Shown here: in pieces, positions 35,327-47,660 of the stretch
Numbering within the stretch: the first letter of the stretch is position 1
Layout of the letters: each line of letters begins with the position of its first letter
NCBI GenBank assembly: GCA_027405735.1
Contig: JAPEHQ010000002.1
Coordinates: 2,492,501 to 2,556,500 of the forward strand
DNA: 64,000 bases
Reading direction: 5' to 3'
DNA from: Mucor racemosus
Lineage: Eukaryota > Mucoromycota > Mucoromycetes > Mucorales > Mucoraceae
Program-made: the position numbers and the translations under genes
The notes under the pieces: model-generated
Told to the model about the DNA's origin: nothing
Database searches by the model: none
Seen by the model: only the letters and a program-made list of their open reading frames with translations

Positions 35327-36298
35327 TTAAGCAAAGGAGGTTGGTGTAGTTCCGCGTTGGGCCATGTGCTTATCACGTTCTTCTTTCACCTCTGTAAGAA
35401 GATCTTCCTTTTTGAGAATAATACGGTCAGATAGGAAGTGATTGGCATCACGGTGAACAGCTTCGTCGGCTCTGACGGCAAGGACGGTATCACGTACAGT
35501 AGCTTTAGGATCTAAATTGTAATAATCGATAGCAACTTGAGGTGCAGGGCCATTAGGAAGTTTACCAGCGTCGATATCGTTAAGGAAATGAGTATAAGAG
35601 ATTACGGCTTCTTCCTCGAGATAACCACACATACGATGAGCAGTTTTTGGACTAAAGAGATACAATGTGAAATAAGCATTAAAGAAAACACCTTGAACAC
35701 CCAAGATCAATAAACGTTGAAAACTGGATGGTTGAAGACATTCTAACCAGAGGAACAAATGGAAACGTTCATTTTCAGCTTCATGAAGTAAATGTGAAAT
35801 CCAACCGCTATCTTGCTTCAAGCTACGAAGAGATTTCATGTGTCTCAAGATAGCACCTACCATTCCAGGCACTGCAGCGACGGTCTCAAGCATTACAGAA
35901 CGCATATAGTGATTATCACCAAAGTATGTGTCAGGTAAGGTACGCAAGGCCTTGACAAGATGAAAAGCAAACTTATCACTCATAGTACGAGGCACAAAAT
36001 GTTTACCTTTACCGAAATCAATTTGTTCCAAAGATTCAGTAGTTACTTTTTGTCCTTCAACGAACTCTTCACGCATTGGAATAGGTCTTGATTCCAGTAA
36101 TTCACGGAAAACGTCTTTTGGCATTGAATTGAATACATCAGACACTTTTTCCTTTACAGTTGCTTGATTTTGAATATTTGAGGTAGCAATTGATCTGCGA
36201 GCCATTGAAATAGCTGCAGCAGGCAATACAGTACGAGACATGACCAAAGGAGAAGCAGCCGTCTTTAAAAGTTGATGTGTTGTAACAGATCTAAGCAT
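35327..36298 (-). CDS. AOX: Mitochondrial alternative oxidase
   Basis: Single exon, 323 residues. The N terminus has an Arg/Ser/Ala-rich presequence (MARRSIATS near 32-40). The diiron ligands are in place: E138 in LET, E177 and H180 in ENERFH, a Glu in LEEEA (228-230), and E279 and H282 in RADEAVH. AOX takes electrons from ubiquinol to oxygen on the matrix side of the inner membrane, bypassing complexes III and IV without pumping protons. Compared with the common NERMHL, this protein has NERFHL. A stretch of A residues and purines lies just upstream of the start. Identification is firm; how it is regulated cannot be read from the sequence. Confidence 0.96.
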   Translation of the reverse strand: MLRSVTTHQLLKTAASPLVMSRTVLPAAAISMARRSIATSNIQNQATVKEKVSDVFNSMPKDVFRELLESRPIPMREEFVEGQKVTTESLEQIDFGKGKHFVPRTMSDKFAFHLVKALRTLPDTYFGDNHYMRSVMLETVAAVPGMVGAILRHMKSLRSLKQDSGWISHLLHEAENERFHLFLWLECLQPSSFQRLLILGVQGVFFNAYFTLYLFSPKTAHRMCGYLEEEAVISYTHFLNDIDAGKLPNGPAPQVAIDYYNLDPKATVRDTVLAVRADEAVHRDANHFLSDRIILKKEDLLTEVKEERDKHMAQRGTTPTSFA

Positions 36299-37285
36299 AT
36301 TGTTTTAATTGATAAAAAAAAAAGAGTAGGGATAATGTAAGTGAAGAGAAAAAAAAGAAAGAAATGACACAGATTATTGGATCTGTTTATATACCATATT
36401 TGCATGTCATTTCTCGGGGACCTTATACCTCCGAAGTAAAAATATCAATGCGGAGCACTTTCCGAAATGTCTCGATTATTCCCTTTTCGAAACCTGCCCT
36501 GTTTGCACAATAATGAAACATTATCTTTTTCATATGCAAATGGTCATCGTTGATATATTAGAAAGAGTCTAAATTTGAATACATTCAAAGAAAAATTGCA
36601 TTACTTTTGTTTTATTCTATCGTAAAAGAGTAGGGTCTATTCGGACGAAAATGGCTAAAATTATGACTCTTCCCTAGGAATGAAATTCTCGGTCAGCCAA
36701 TCATAGGATCGTAATGTATATCTATAAGGTATCACTTCTTTTACCATTTCTCCTGATACCATCGCTCCAGAACAGAGTATATCCAATCGAGCAATTCATT
36801 ACTAATACATATTTACTCCACAAATTTTATCCACTTTGGACCGTCTTTGAAACTTTATTTGATTTAAAAAGGTTGTAAACATGATGACATTTTTATTTCT
36901 TATAGGGAATAAGAATGACGATTAACTGGGGTTTATAAAGTATAAATTTGACGCTATATATTGTGTATATTGCTCTGTAAAAGACTGGAGTTGATTGCTG
37001 ATCTGATAGATAAAAGAATGCTGAATTTTAATAAGCAACAAAGGCAATGGTTGCATACCCCCCATGCATTCAATACTTCAAATGTTGAAAGTCATGTGTT
37101 TTTGGATCAGTAAAAGTGCAGCAAAATTATCTCAAATTCGGCTAAGCTTAGCTGTTTGATTACATATCCAAACGTCACCACTGTAAACAAAAATACTGTG
37201 ATTTTCAATAAATGAGAAAATGTTTATTAAAAAAAACTATAATTTACATTTTTATTGCCTCTTCAGGTCAATCATAAATAACCAA
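36299..37285. other. Intergenic, AOX promoter side
   Basis: About 1 kb upstream of AOX on the minus strand. There is a purine-rich block at 36310-36365. No other gene. Confidence 0.4.
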
Positions 37286-39073
37286 CTATAGTTTAATTGA
37301 ACCATGTGGACTCGCAAATTCCACCATACTCATACAATGAATACTCACAGTTGGCATCATTGTACTCCATTCCTCAAACTTTAGGTGTAAGTTGAGAACG
37401 TTCGGTAGGCATTTAACGCCACTTTTCAACGCAACTGAAAGAAAAGTAATTCCTGAAATTGACGAAATCTTCACAATGTAGCTTTCGATCTCATCATGCG
37501 CGATCTTGAGTGCTTTGAAATTTGTATACGGCATATCAATTTTCCTAATGTCCATAATTGAAGTTCCTTCTTCCTGGAAAATGGTAAAATTACTTATGTA
37601 GCTTATTCGTTGGGATATATGCAAAAGAGTGTTCGGACCGATTTCACAAAAACAAAGGAAAAGAGAGTTCAATTTAGCTCTGGTCGAGATGACAGTATTT
37701 GGCAGTGAGTTGAGTATCAAATAGCGAAGTTCCACATCAATAAGGCATTGACAATTAGTAATGATAGAATCAAAGTAGGTACTAAAGTTATTCATTTTTT
37801 GTTCGTCAGGAATTCCTCCCCCATCAATTTTGAGAGCTGAAAGTTTTGTTTCTGATGCAATAGCTTCGAATAAGCGCTGATAAGTTGCTTCTGATAATTC
37901 GTTGAGATCCATTTTATAGTTGAAATGACAGTAAGGCTTATTTTTCCCATCATGATTTGATTGTTTTGGTTTATAGATAGAGACTCCATATTCCGTAATT
38001 CCAGTATAAGTTGCTTCTATAGATATAGAACGAACGTGGAAAAACTTTGTTAAACTTGTGAATGAGTCCAACGTTAATTGAGGGGACATTGCGAATCTGT
38101 CAAGATTAAAGGATTCAGTTTGCGATAAGTATTGAAAAAAATCATGGAAAGCAATCTTGGAATTTTTGTCTTCTGCTGCTCTAGTACGGTTAAGCACCTC
38201 ATCTGTCGCATTTTCTATACGCAAACTCAGATTCTTTAAATTAGGAAACAAGAGCGTAATAAGTTGGATGTATTCAGTTAGAAATATTTGTAATTCTAGA
38301 GAAACCTTCTCGACTTGGGGTAGTGCATGGACATTGTTGCTGGGAAAATTGCTTGCAGCCAAATGACGATCGACTATGTAATATTCCGTCGATAAATAGA
38401 TACTTTTCAGAAAAGAAAGATGATTACCTTGAATAAACTTGCTTATTTCAAAAAGGGAGACATCATCTTTCATGGTGATTTCCAATTTTCTTAGATGAGT
38501 AAATCCTGCCAAACGATCCGCCAAAGGAAAAATGCCTCTTGTTGAAGGTTCCTCGAAACATTTTAAACATGTTATTGATTTTATTGACGCAAGCATAAGC
38601 TTATTATAATCTCTGATCTCTTGGTAGTAATTTAGACGTGATGGTGCATCCACTTCTTCTAAATTCTGCAAGTAGCCCTCCTGATGTAATTTTAACATGT
38701 GCGGAAAATAGTTCGCGGATGAATTGATTGTCTGCTTTACTATTTTTAAATTGGGACATAAACGCATGAAAGTAAGTAGATTGCTATGAATCTGCAAATG
38801 ATCTTCCTCGACAATTATTTCTTTGACTACATGCGCAATTGATTTGTTAGGTGATGCCAGTGTTCGTAATAAAAGTGATGCTTTTTGTGCGTCTTCAAAG
38901 TAACAAATCTTTTGATAAAGAAGTTCTTGGGCAACTTGACTCCAGTTTTTGCAAGTTAATTGTAGCTGATGTAACATCCTTTCGTGATCACTTAAATATT
39001 GGAATATCTGATGTAGAATTTCCTTTGGTGAATTTTCCCAAGACGCTTCCATGTGCATATAATGTATACTCAA
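37286..39073 (-). CDS. F-box protein with leucine-rich region
   Basis: Single exon, 595 residues. The F-box lies at about residues 12-55 (SPKEILHQIFQYLS, then LTCKNWSQVAQ). The rest is leucine-rich with phrases such as LCPNLKIV, HLRKLEI and LFPNLKNLSL. As an SCF subunit it would link a substrate to Skp1-Cullin, by family knowledge; the substrate is unknown. Two decayed relatives lie close by, at 33756-34270 and 46811-47660, so this looks like the surviving member of a local family. A nearby start at M6 (MHMEAS) is also possible. Confidence 0.85.
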   Translation of the reverse strand: MSIHYMHMEASWENSPKEILHQIFQYLSDHERMLHQLQLTCKNWSQVAQELLYQKICYFEDAQKASLLLRTLASPNKSIAHVVKEIIVEEDHLQIHSNLLTFMRLCPNLKIVKQTINSSANYFPHMLKLHQEGYLQNLEEVDAPSRLNYYQEIRDYNKLMLASIKSITCLKCFEEPSTRGIFPLADRLAGFTHLRKLEITMKDDVSLFEISKFIQGNHLSFLKSIYLSTEYYIVDRHLAASNFPSNNVHALPQVEKVSLELQIFLTEYIQLITLLFPNLKNLSLRIENATDEVLNRTRAAEDKNSKIAFHDFFQYLSQTESFNLDRFAMSPQLTLDSFTSLTKFFHVRSISIEATYTGITEYGVSIYKPKQSNHDGKNKPYCHFNYKMDLNELSEATYQRLFEAIASETKLSALKIDGGGIPDEQKMNNFSTYFDSIITNCQCLIDVELRYLILNSLPNTVISTRAKLNSLFLCFCEIGPNTLLHISQRISYISNFTIFQEEGTSIMDIRKIDMPYTNFKALKIAHDEIESYIVKISSISGITFLSVALKSGVKCLPNVLNLHLKFEEWSTMMPTVSIHCMSMVEFASPHGSIKL

Positions 39074-39477
39074 TTTTTATTATAAAATATATAAAATAAA
39101 GAGTTCTCTTTTCCAAATGAAGGAGTCCAAACCCACTAAAACCGCTTCAGGGGCTTTGACTGATTGATCTGCTCGACATTCTTCTATTTTGTAACTAGAG
39201 TGTAAAATAATTTATAAAGCTAATAATAATATATGCAAATACTTTTAACCTTTTCAAATTAAATACATTGTTATTTTATTTCGAACCATCATTCAATTAG
39301 GTAGAATAAATCCTTTGAATGCTAAGGTTTCGGATTTTGCATTTCGCTACTTAAAGTTGAAACTTGGAGCCTTAATATTTCAGCAAAACATTAAGCTACT
39401 TTATATTAACAATTTCTAATAATGAAACTTAATTGTTTTGAAGTGTTCTGTAACATATTTGAGTATAAAGAAATTTT

Positions 39478-40152
39478 TGTTTAGGGTATAGACTACACTG
39501 GGTACATGCATTACTAATAAAAGTGCACAAAGGATTATTTAGACATGATTCTTAGCATAGAGCGATGAGTATGAAGTTATAATGACGTATTGCACTTTAT
39601 TTCATTTAGTTATATTACATTTAGTTTATGATGGAATGGTGTAGCCTGAAATCCTGAAGTTGAGCCAATTATGAATTCGTTCCTGGAAATGGAATTCGGC
39701 TATTCCATTTGTATAAACATTCACCGTCTAAAATTAATCAAGCATGAATATTCTATATTATACTTAACTTGGTCGTATCCTACTAAACTTGCTCTGGTCA
39801 ATCTATTATATCATCGTGTTGTAATCAACTAGTTCCTCAAGGTCATGAAATCATTCATTCGTACACTCTGTATTAGTATTGGAGTCGAGCCTTTAGAGCT
39901 GTCAAGTTTTATTCGAGCTTTCCTCGAGCTCTCGAGTTTCAGGAGACTGAAAAACTCGACTCGACTCGTTGCCAACACTACTCTGTATTGTAGGCTCTAT
40001 ATCCGCGCTTCCAAAACATATAAATACCCTGAATCCTGATGTCTTTCGAGAAGGATCATTATCTTTTTTTTTTTTTTTTTACCTACAATATACTCAATAA
40101 ATATATCTAGTTTTAACTTTATTTTCTAGTTATTTATTGTGTATATTAAACA
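39478..40152. repeat. Solo LTR B (about 560 bp) with a 105-bp insertion
   Basis: It begins TGTTTAGG and ends TTAAACA, with the 5-bp duplication ATTTT at 39473-39477 and 40153-40157. It is the second copy of the family of solo LTR A. It lacks the Ty3/gypsy element, keeping the unoccupied site at about 40000-40010 (TATATCCGCGCTT). Confidence 0.8.
39875..39979. mobile_element. 105-bp MITE-like element in solo LTR B
   Basis: Flanked by ACTCTGTATT at 39865-39874 and 39980-39989. The ends are AGTATTGG and CCAACACT, an 8-bp inverted repeat with one mismatch. Inside are GAGTCGAG and GACTCGACTCG, so it can fold back. The paralogous site in solo LTR A (about 25147) is empty. A duplication of 9-10 bp again suggests a Mutator-type mechanism, by analogy only. 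Confidence 0.6.
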
Positions 40153-41004
40153 ATTTTGAACACTATTGTTTTTTTCAGTTTTTGTTACATTTCTGTAGTA
40201 GATTTCGATATATTCGTTAAATTGAACAGCAATTTTTTTATTTTTATTTCATCAACCTCATTGATCTCTCGTTGACCCAATTTATTTTCTCTTAGAATAT
40301 TGATTTTTCGCGGAGATATCCTCAAAAATGTGGACAAAGATATACCTCGTTTTTAGCTTCACTTTTTCCCCTGTATACCCTCATCCCAATTTCTGAATTT
40401 GAAAAAAAAATTGACAAAAATCCTGTTTTCTCTATGAAAAATGTAGCTATAATGTTCAGCAATAGCTCAGTCGATAGATAATTTTATTATACATCATTTC
40501 CATGACTTATATCTAAAATATACATATAAAAGTGACCTGTATAATCAGAAAACCTCCAAAATTTCAATTGCATTTTACGCAAAATTTAATGTGAGACATT
40601 TGCCTGAATTCTATTTAGATGGATGCAGGATTCAAAACTGTACAAAAGCCATTTAAGTTTCTAGGACTACTTATTTTGTCGTTCATGAGCCATTAAACGA
40701 ATTTGTTTTTTAATTATTTTTCGATTATTTTGTACAACAAATCGATTTTCGAACTCAGTGATTATAGATTCCAAGCTGTAGTTAGATTACTATTTTGATT
40801 TTCTTGATGGAAAACCAATCTTTTTTGTTGAAACAAAAAATGTAGAAAAGCTTAAAGTTAGATGTAACCTGTGAATACAATAATGATTACCTCAATTTTG
40901 GTGTTTAAAATTTACAATCAATTTTAGTAGGTCAATCATTGGTTAATTTTGTTAGGCCATTGTTGGACCAATGCATTTATATTCTAGTATCAAACCTTTT
41001 TGTT

Positions 41005-42745
41005 CTAGTACATATCACTGCGGTCGACCTGTGCTGCACAAGATGATTTCGTTGTGCCCAGGTGGGCTGCATACTATAGCCTGAGATGCTGTGCCCACTG
41101 AATATGGCTAAAAAGATAACAATATTCACATGGGCACAGCAAAAGAAACTGCACACGAGCACAACGCTAACCCTGTATGTGCAGAATTATATATTCTGTC
41201 CGTGTGCATAACATTAATCCCATGTATGCATAATGAGATGATCGTATGGGCACAAATTTGTTTGTACATGAGCATCGTGACGTTCTCAAAATTCCATTGC
41301 ATTTTTTTACTGGAATGGGTTTTTAAATTACATTTGTTTTTATTAATATAAATTATAGACAATACAATTCAATGCGTTGCTGATGTAGAGCAATACATGC
41401 AAGAACCAATATATTTACGCTTGCAATAAAATTGAAGTAATTTTATGAAAATGAAAAATAAAATAAAAAATAAAGGCGTTAATAAATACAATTATAGTCT
41501 TTCCACGGTTTTATTGTGATTCAAAGAAATCTGAAGAAAAAGAATGATATCTTCATAAAGTATGCTATATTTATAGGAATTGTAAAATAGTGGATGTTTG
41601 TGTGTTGATGCCTAATTGCCTATTTTACAGGTATTCAATCATAATGTCTTTTATTGACATTCTTTTATAAGATACTTGGTTGAGATTTTGATACTTTGTT
41701 TGATATGATAGAATATTATTAGATGGATGTTGATCTTTCAACATTCCAGTTATAATTTAAAATGCAACTGAGCTTATTTTTATGGATGTGATTCCTTATC
41801 TAGAATTACTGCAACTGCGATTTTATGAACAGGAGTTTTGGAATATATTATTAATGCAAAATAAGTACAGCTTTATATCATCGGTGTCGTGTTGTAGAAG
41901 GTTGTATTTTGATCAGGAATACTTTCTTTTACAGGCACCAGCAATATAGAGTTTCCTCGTTATGCTTATTGGGATCTGATTGGAACTCAGTCCTTATGGA
42001 GCGAGATTCAGGTACGAATCGAGATAAGTTATTTTTCTGAAATGACAATGGCGACTTTGGTCTATAAAAGGTGTCATTTCATTGCAACACTTATCATCGT
42101 TTGTAAATATGTTTATAGCTATAATGTCTGCAGGAACAATGATTTTTGCTCGAGCATAAACTTAAATATATAACTCTTACTGCTTAAATTTATATGCTAG
42201 TCAAATGTAATATTATATATGTTACTTTATCACACATAAAATTTAAACAAATTAACCTTATTTAAACTAACTATTTTAGTTTACAATTGTCAGCGGTAAA
42301 AAGATTTGTTTTCAAGTATACAATAGCTACGATCAAAACTATGGTTATTAGACAAAACATTAGATTTTTTTTTTTTTTTTTTTTTTGCTTCTATATCATT
42401 TGAAATTTTAATATTTTTCTGAAACATTTCGTGGGTTTGTAACTAGTTCTAACTTTTCATTAATTAGATATAAATATCATTGCCTTCGATTTGATTTGGT
42501 AATCAAGAAATACGTCCAACAATACAGTAGTAAATAATGATATCTGATCCTAAAATGCGGTTAAATGAAAATATCAGTCTCCAATATAACGACTGCTACC
42601 TATATTAAGAACATTAGTCCCTTATGATAGAATGCGTATTCAGATGAAAGAAAAGAATACCAGCTTGATAGTCTGATATCCCTTATCAAACGGTGAATAT
42701 ATCCTTGGAATATGAATACAAAAAGAGAGAAACAACACACGTATA
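41005..42745. repeat. R1 segmental repeat, copy 2
   Basis: Matches 445-1572. It contains an extra segment (about 41418-42095) that is absent from copy 1 and related to the insertion at 3309-4370. ORFs at 41126-41362 and 41130-41351 overlap on opposite strands and look like chance. Confidence 0.7.
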
Positions 42746-43974
42746 CAAGGATTTTCAAGGCTTTACATTATTTAGCGCAATTAAAACCCTGCTAAATTTC
42801 ACATTTCAACCAATGTAAAAATAGCATTACAGCGCTCAGCGCATCAACCCATAAACTAAACAAAATAGGCAATATCTGTTATCATGAAAACATACATTTT
42901 TTTACCAGAAAAACCGTCTGTGATATCATACATTCATTAAAAAATTGCAAAAGTGAGCCCGTAGAGCGACGCCATAATTGAGCGTAGCAAGATCGAACGG
43001 CTATATCCCTTATACTATAGTATATATCTCAGTTTTAAATAAAAATGCGTTTTTTTTCAACTTTTCTTATATTTAACCATGTATGGTCTGAAAATTCAGA
43101 CTTTGTAGCGGACATTTTTTTCGGGGCCCATTTTATCCTTACTAACACTCGTGATTTTGATCTAAAAACAGAAAAATCAGATTTTGATACCAAAAGCGAC
43201 GTTTAAATATACTACAATGTGAGAGAAAATTGTAGCCATAGCTAATACATATTTTATAAAAGCTTAATATTAAATATTTAGTAATGAAATTTTGTACTTT
43301 TGATCCAAAAACGATTTTTTAGTTAAAAGATTTCCATGTAATATTTCGCAATAAAAATATTTGGTATTTTTTATTCAGCAAATAGAGCGCTAAATTCTGT
43401 ATATGTGTATATTTTTTATCTTTATAATTGGTAGTATAATTAACTCTAGATTTGCAAAATCAGAAAAAAAAAATTTAAAAAATGTCAAAATTGATGATCT
43501 GGACAAGAATAATTTTTGAAATTAATATTCCGCTTATAAGCCTTGTAAATCTTAAAATTAAGAGATTTTATAATACTTGAGAATGTTTTCAAGAATTTAC
43601 GATGCTTTACCGACTTGATTCAAGCTTATTGCTGTAAATCTTTATACATGTTAATATTGTGCGGTAGTTTATTTGATGATAATATATTCTTACGTTATAA
43701 TTATTTTGTTAGAGATGATTTACATTGAGTTTTAGTCTTATTTCTCCAACATTATTATAAACATAAACATGGCCATCACTGGAACCTATTATTGCCGCCT
43801 TTTTATTACCCCCTTTGTCCCAAGCCAATTTATTCAATGCTTTACTAGAACCAACATAAGTACTTAAAAACGGCTCTTCGGTATTTGCATTCAAATTCCA
43901 TAAAATAAATTGAGTGGTTTCATCTACAGTAGTATCAAACGTGTCATTAGTCCCCCCCTTATGATAAATGTCAA
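42746..43974 (-). repeat. Dynein-fragment region, copy A
   Basis: Matches 1573-2797 and the reverse complement of 4407-5633, but with clearly more differences than those two have from each other. It joins an LTR at 43975 and R1 at its other end. Confidence 0.75.
43743..43974 (-). pseudogene. Dynein intermediate chain exon fragment, copy A
   Basis: Reads LNKLAW and then GSSDGHVYVY in frame, without the TTCC duplication of copies 1 and 2. It therefore shows the older form of the fragment. The splice donor has decayed (ATAAG in place of GTAAG), and the rest of the gene is absent. Confidence 0.7.
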
Positions 43975-44210
43975 TGTCGGTTTTCGAGGATATTAAACAG
44001 CCAATTTTGAAGCCAATTCCATTTCTAACTCATATTGAAATGTAATTTTTATAAATAGTCTTTTAAACCAAGACCTAGAAGCTCTTGGTTCTTTCTTTTA
44101 CCATTAGTTTTTCTAGTAATAAAGCGTACGTTCTCCATGATAAATGTTACTAGTCTTTATTATTATTCTTTCTATCTATAAATAAGATTGTATGTATCCA
44201 TAAACTCTCA
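43975..44210 (-). repeat. LTR of the dynein-carrying family between two internal copies
   Basis: 236 bp, reversed, CCGACA end at 43975 and TGAGAG start at 44210. It sits between region copies A and B, with the same two junctions as the complete element at 3102-5876. This gives an internal-LTR-internal tandem. Confidence 0.75.
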
Positions 44211-45294
44211 AAGGCTTTACAGTATCTAGCGCAATTAAAACCTTGCTAAAATGCTCATTTCAGTCAATGTAAAAGTAACATTACAGCGCATAAATCATGA
44301 ACCAAACAAAGTAAGCAATATCTGTTATTATCATAGAAGAAATATACATTTTCCTACTAGAAAAACCGTCTGTCATATCATACACTCATTAAAAAATTGC
44401 AAAAGCGAGCCCGTAGAGCGACGCCGTAATTGAGCATAGCAAGATGGAATGGCTAAGTCTCTTATACTATGGCGTTTCTAAGTTTTAAATAAAAAAGCGG
44501 TTTTTTTTATAACTTTTCTTATATTTAGCCACGTATGGTCTGAAAATTCAGACTTTGTAGCGGACATTTTCGGGGCCCATTTTATCCTTACCAACACTCA
44601 TGATTTGGATCAAAAAACAGAAAAATCAAATTTTGATACCAAAATCAACGTTTAAATATACTACATTGTGAGAGAAAATTGTAGCCATAGCTAATACACA
44701 CTTTATAAAAGCTTAATATTAAATGTTAAGTAATGAAATTTTGTACTTTTGATCCAAAAACGGTTTTTTAGTTAAAGGATTTCCATGTAATATTTTGCAA
44801 TAAAGAAGTTTGTTATTTTTTATTGAGCAAATAGAGCACTAAATTCTGCATATGTGTATATTTTTTGTTTTTATAATTGGTAGTATAATTGACTCTAGAT
44901 TTACAAAACTAGAAAAAAAAATTCAGAAAATGTCAAAATTGATGATCTGGACAAGAATAATTTTGAAATTAATATTCCGCTTATAAGCCTTGTAAATCTT
45001 AAAAATAAGAGATTTTATAATACTTGAGAACTTTTTCAGGGATTAATGATGCTTTACCCACTTGACTCAAGCTTATTACTATAAATCTTTATGCATGTTA
45101 ATATTTTGTGGTAGTTTATTTGATAATAATATATTCTTACGTTATAATTATTTCGTTAAAAGTGATTTACATTGAGTTTTAGTCTTACCCCTCCAATATC
45201 ATAAACATAAACATGGCCATCACTGGGATCTATTGCCACCTTTTTACCCTCCTCTTTGTCCCAAGCTAATTTATTCAACGCTTTACCAGGACAA
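44211..45294 (-). repeat. Dynein-fragment region, copy B (truncated)
   Basis: A fourth copy of the region, ending inside the dynein exon at about 45294, where sequence like that at 6985-7080 begins. Confidence 0.7.
45189..45294 (-). pseudogene. Dynein intermediate chain exon fragment, copy B
   Basis: Reads GKALNKLAWDKEEGKKVAI and then SDGHVYVYDIGG before a GTAAG donor. It is truncated at its 5' side. Confidence 0.65.
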
Positions 45295-46810
45295 ACTTAC
45301 TTTTGACCTATAAAAATTGATTTATTAGTAAAATCAATTATTAATATATAACAAGCTAACAAGTAATAATTATGGTGTACCTTTGATAGTTGGTAATTGC
45401 CAACGTGCCCCTTTCTTGCTGCGCATTTCTATTGAAAGCAATGTTAAATTTGTTCTCCATGAATATGGATTCAAGTAAGCCCTAACTTTGCAGATATTTA
45501 AAGTGTTATATTTGATGAATATATGCTTCAGGTTTCAGCTTCCACGGATCATTATTGTGCATTTGGTAAGTTTGAACAACAAGCTGCTTACCCGCAATTT
45601 ATACCTACCAAGGTCAGTAAACACGCTAATTCTCGCTGAATATGGTTTCAAATGAGCTCCCCTTGCAATGGAAGGTACATCTAGGTTTTATCTACAGAAT
45701 TACAAAAGGTTTAGCTTTCCCGAGTTGTTCTGAAGATGGAGAAATGGAGACGAACACTTTTTTCAATTATTTTATACGTGTTGTCTCAGATATTTTTCAA
45801 AAAATTTATAAAATCAAATAATGGTTCGAAATTGAATTTTAAAGTTGCACTTAATGCACAATGAATATAAAAATAACATATCTTAATTTCATTATCTAAC
45901 AGTTGTTTTTGAAGGAGCTGAGCACATATATTTGAGTAAAACTACCTCTTTTTCCACTTAAAAAAACAAATAAAACAACTGGAAAAAATGCTTGTGACCA
46001 ATGAATATTGACTCAAATGGGCTGAAAGTTTTAGAATATATACTACAGCTGCAATAGTATCCAGGATCAAATATTTTAGCATTTCATTAATTTGCTGGTA
46101 AATTGTATTATTGGGTTGATTTGTTATTATGATCTCACAAAGCTGTGAAGTTGGTAGAGTTATGTAATAGACAATAAAAGCACAATCATTAATTATAATT
46201 ATCAGTAAAATGTAGGATGCTTATTATATTAGTAATTATATGATTTATCGAAAGATAAACGTATGAAATTATTCAAATAAAAAAGTACCGTTTATTATGA
46301 GCTTATAGAAAGGGTTTGTATACTATATAATTGAATGAGTATATTAAATATGAATGGTAATGTAATTAGAACGAGCATATGGATATTGCGTGAATATACT
46401 GGAATCATAATTATATGCTTCAATAGTAGCATGATAATAGACGCATGGAATGTAGCATTGTTTGATTTGCGTGTTAAACATCATGGTTTGACAGATATCT
46501 AAATTAGTAATTCAGTAATTCCTACTTCCTAATTCTGATAGATGAATATATATAGATATATGCAATGTTTTGTAAAACCAAATGTGTATAATCAATTTGG
46601 ATTTGAAGGCATATATATTTTTAAAAACCATTTAAAATCGCAGAATTCGATTACATGCATGTCAGTTATTTGCATCTTATGATATATTTTATAAGATGGA
46701 TGGTATACATAAAAATGTTATATATATAAAGCTTTGCTCTGTTTCTTTTATTGAAAATACAGATTTTCATAGCTTTCTCAAGCCAACAGAAATAATTAGC
46801 TATAGTTTAA
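45295..46810. other. Gene-poor stretch, possible exon relics
   Basis: Positions 45300-45400 match 6985-7080. Positions 45420-45620 contain short protein-like frames (for example TDHYCAFGKFEQQAAYPQF at about 45547-45603) separated by intron-like sequence. They are too short to name. The remainder is AT-rich. Confidence 0.35.
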
Positions 46811-47660
46811 TCGAACCATGTAGACTCGGAAATGTTGAAATATGCATGCGATGAATTCTCACGATAGGTGTCGTTCGACTCAGTCTTTCAAATTCATAGT
46901 CCATGTAAAGATCTACAGGTACATGTTCGACGCCATTTTCGGAATCAACTGAAAGAAAAATAATTTATGAAATCAATCTGATTTTGACAACAAAAGCTTT
47001 GATATTATCATTTCTGATTGTCAATGTTTCAAAACTTGTATAGGGCATATCAGCATGTCCAATTACTTCAAATTGTTTAAAATCATTATGGGAAAGGATG
47101 AAAAAGATTAATATTGCTTAATTGTTGAGATATTTGAGAAAAAATGTTCAAGTTTAGTGCACATTTACCTAGCTCAAGAATGGCTCATTTCTTTTTGGTT
47201 GAGATGACAGCTAGTAATGCGTTGACTAGCACATGATCAAGTTTTCAGTAATGCGAGATATTAACAATTAATGATGTTAGATCAAAATAGGCACTAAAGT
47301 CGCTTATATCACAACCAACAAAAACCGCATCCTCATCAATTGTGAGACTAGAAAGTTCTGCTTCTAGTACAAAAGTTTGGACGTTGACGTATGAACTCAA
47401 GTAGAATGGTATGAATACGCAAATGATCGCTCTCAATATTTAGCACTTTGACTGCATTAGCAGTTGATTTATTGGACGATTTCAGGGTTTATATTAATAG
47501 TAATTTTTTTTTGTTGTTGTTGTTGTTGTTGGGCAAATTGACCCCAACTTTTTTGCAAGTTAATTATAATTCTTGTAGCGATTTTTTGCATGAATATTAA
47601 AAACTCTGGTGTAGAAACTCTTTAGGTAATCTTTCCAAGGAAACATCCATGTTTATATAC
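46811..47660 (-). pseudogene. F-box/LRR pseudogene with internal deletion
   Basis: The start near 47650 reads LPKEFLHQSF, then LTCK, matching the F-box of the 37286-39073 gene. The end near 46815 reads SLHGSIKL, matching its last residues (PHGSIKL). Between them only the C-terminal third is recognisable (DFSAYFDLTSLIVN, ISTKKK), so most of the middle leucine-rich part was lost. Several stops and frameshifts are present, plus a TTG microsatellite at about 47513-47531. Confidence 0.8.

Larger units (their letters stand above)
39340..40960 (-). repeat. Family B interspersed repeat, copy 3
   Basis: This copy reads on the minus strand and is split by solo LTR B at 39478-40152. The CCACG-type core is at about 40300-40325 with CCGCG in place of CCACG. 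The frame reading SPRKINIL...NEVDE is still open. Confidence 0.7.

Noticed and set aside
47513..47531. TTG microsatellite as a coding poly-Gln/Asn tract
   Set aside because: It lies inside a broken F-box pseudogene.
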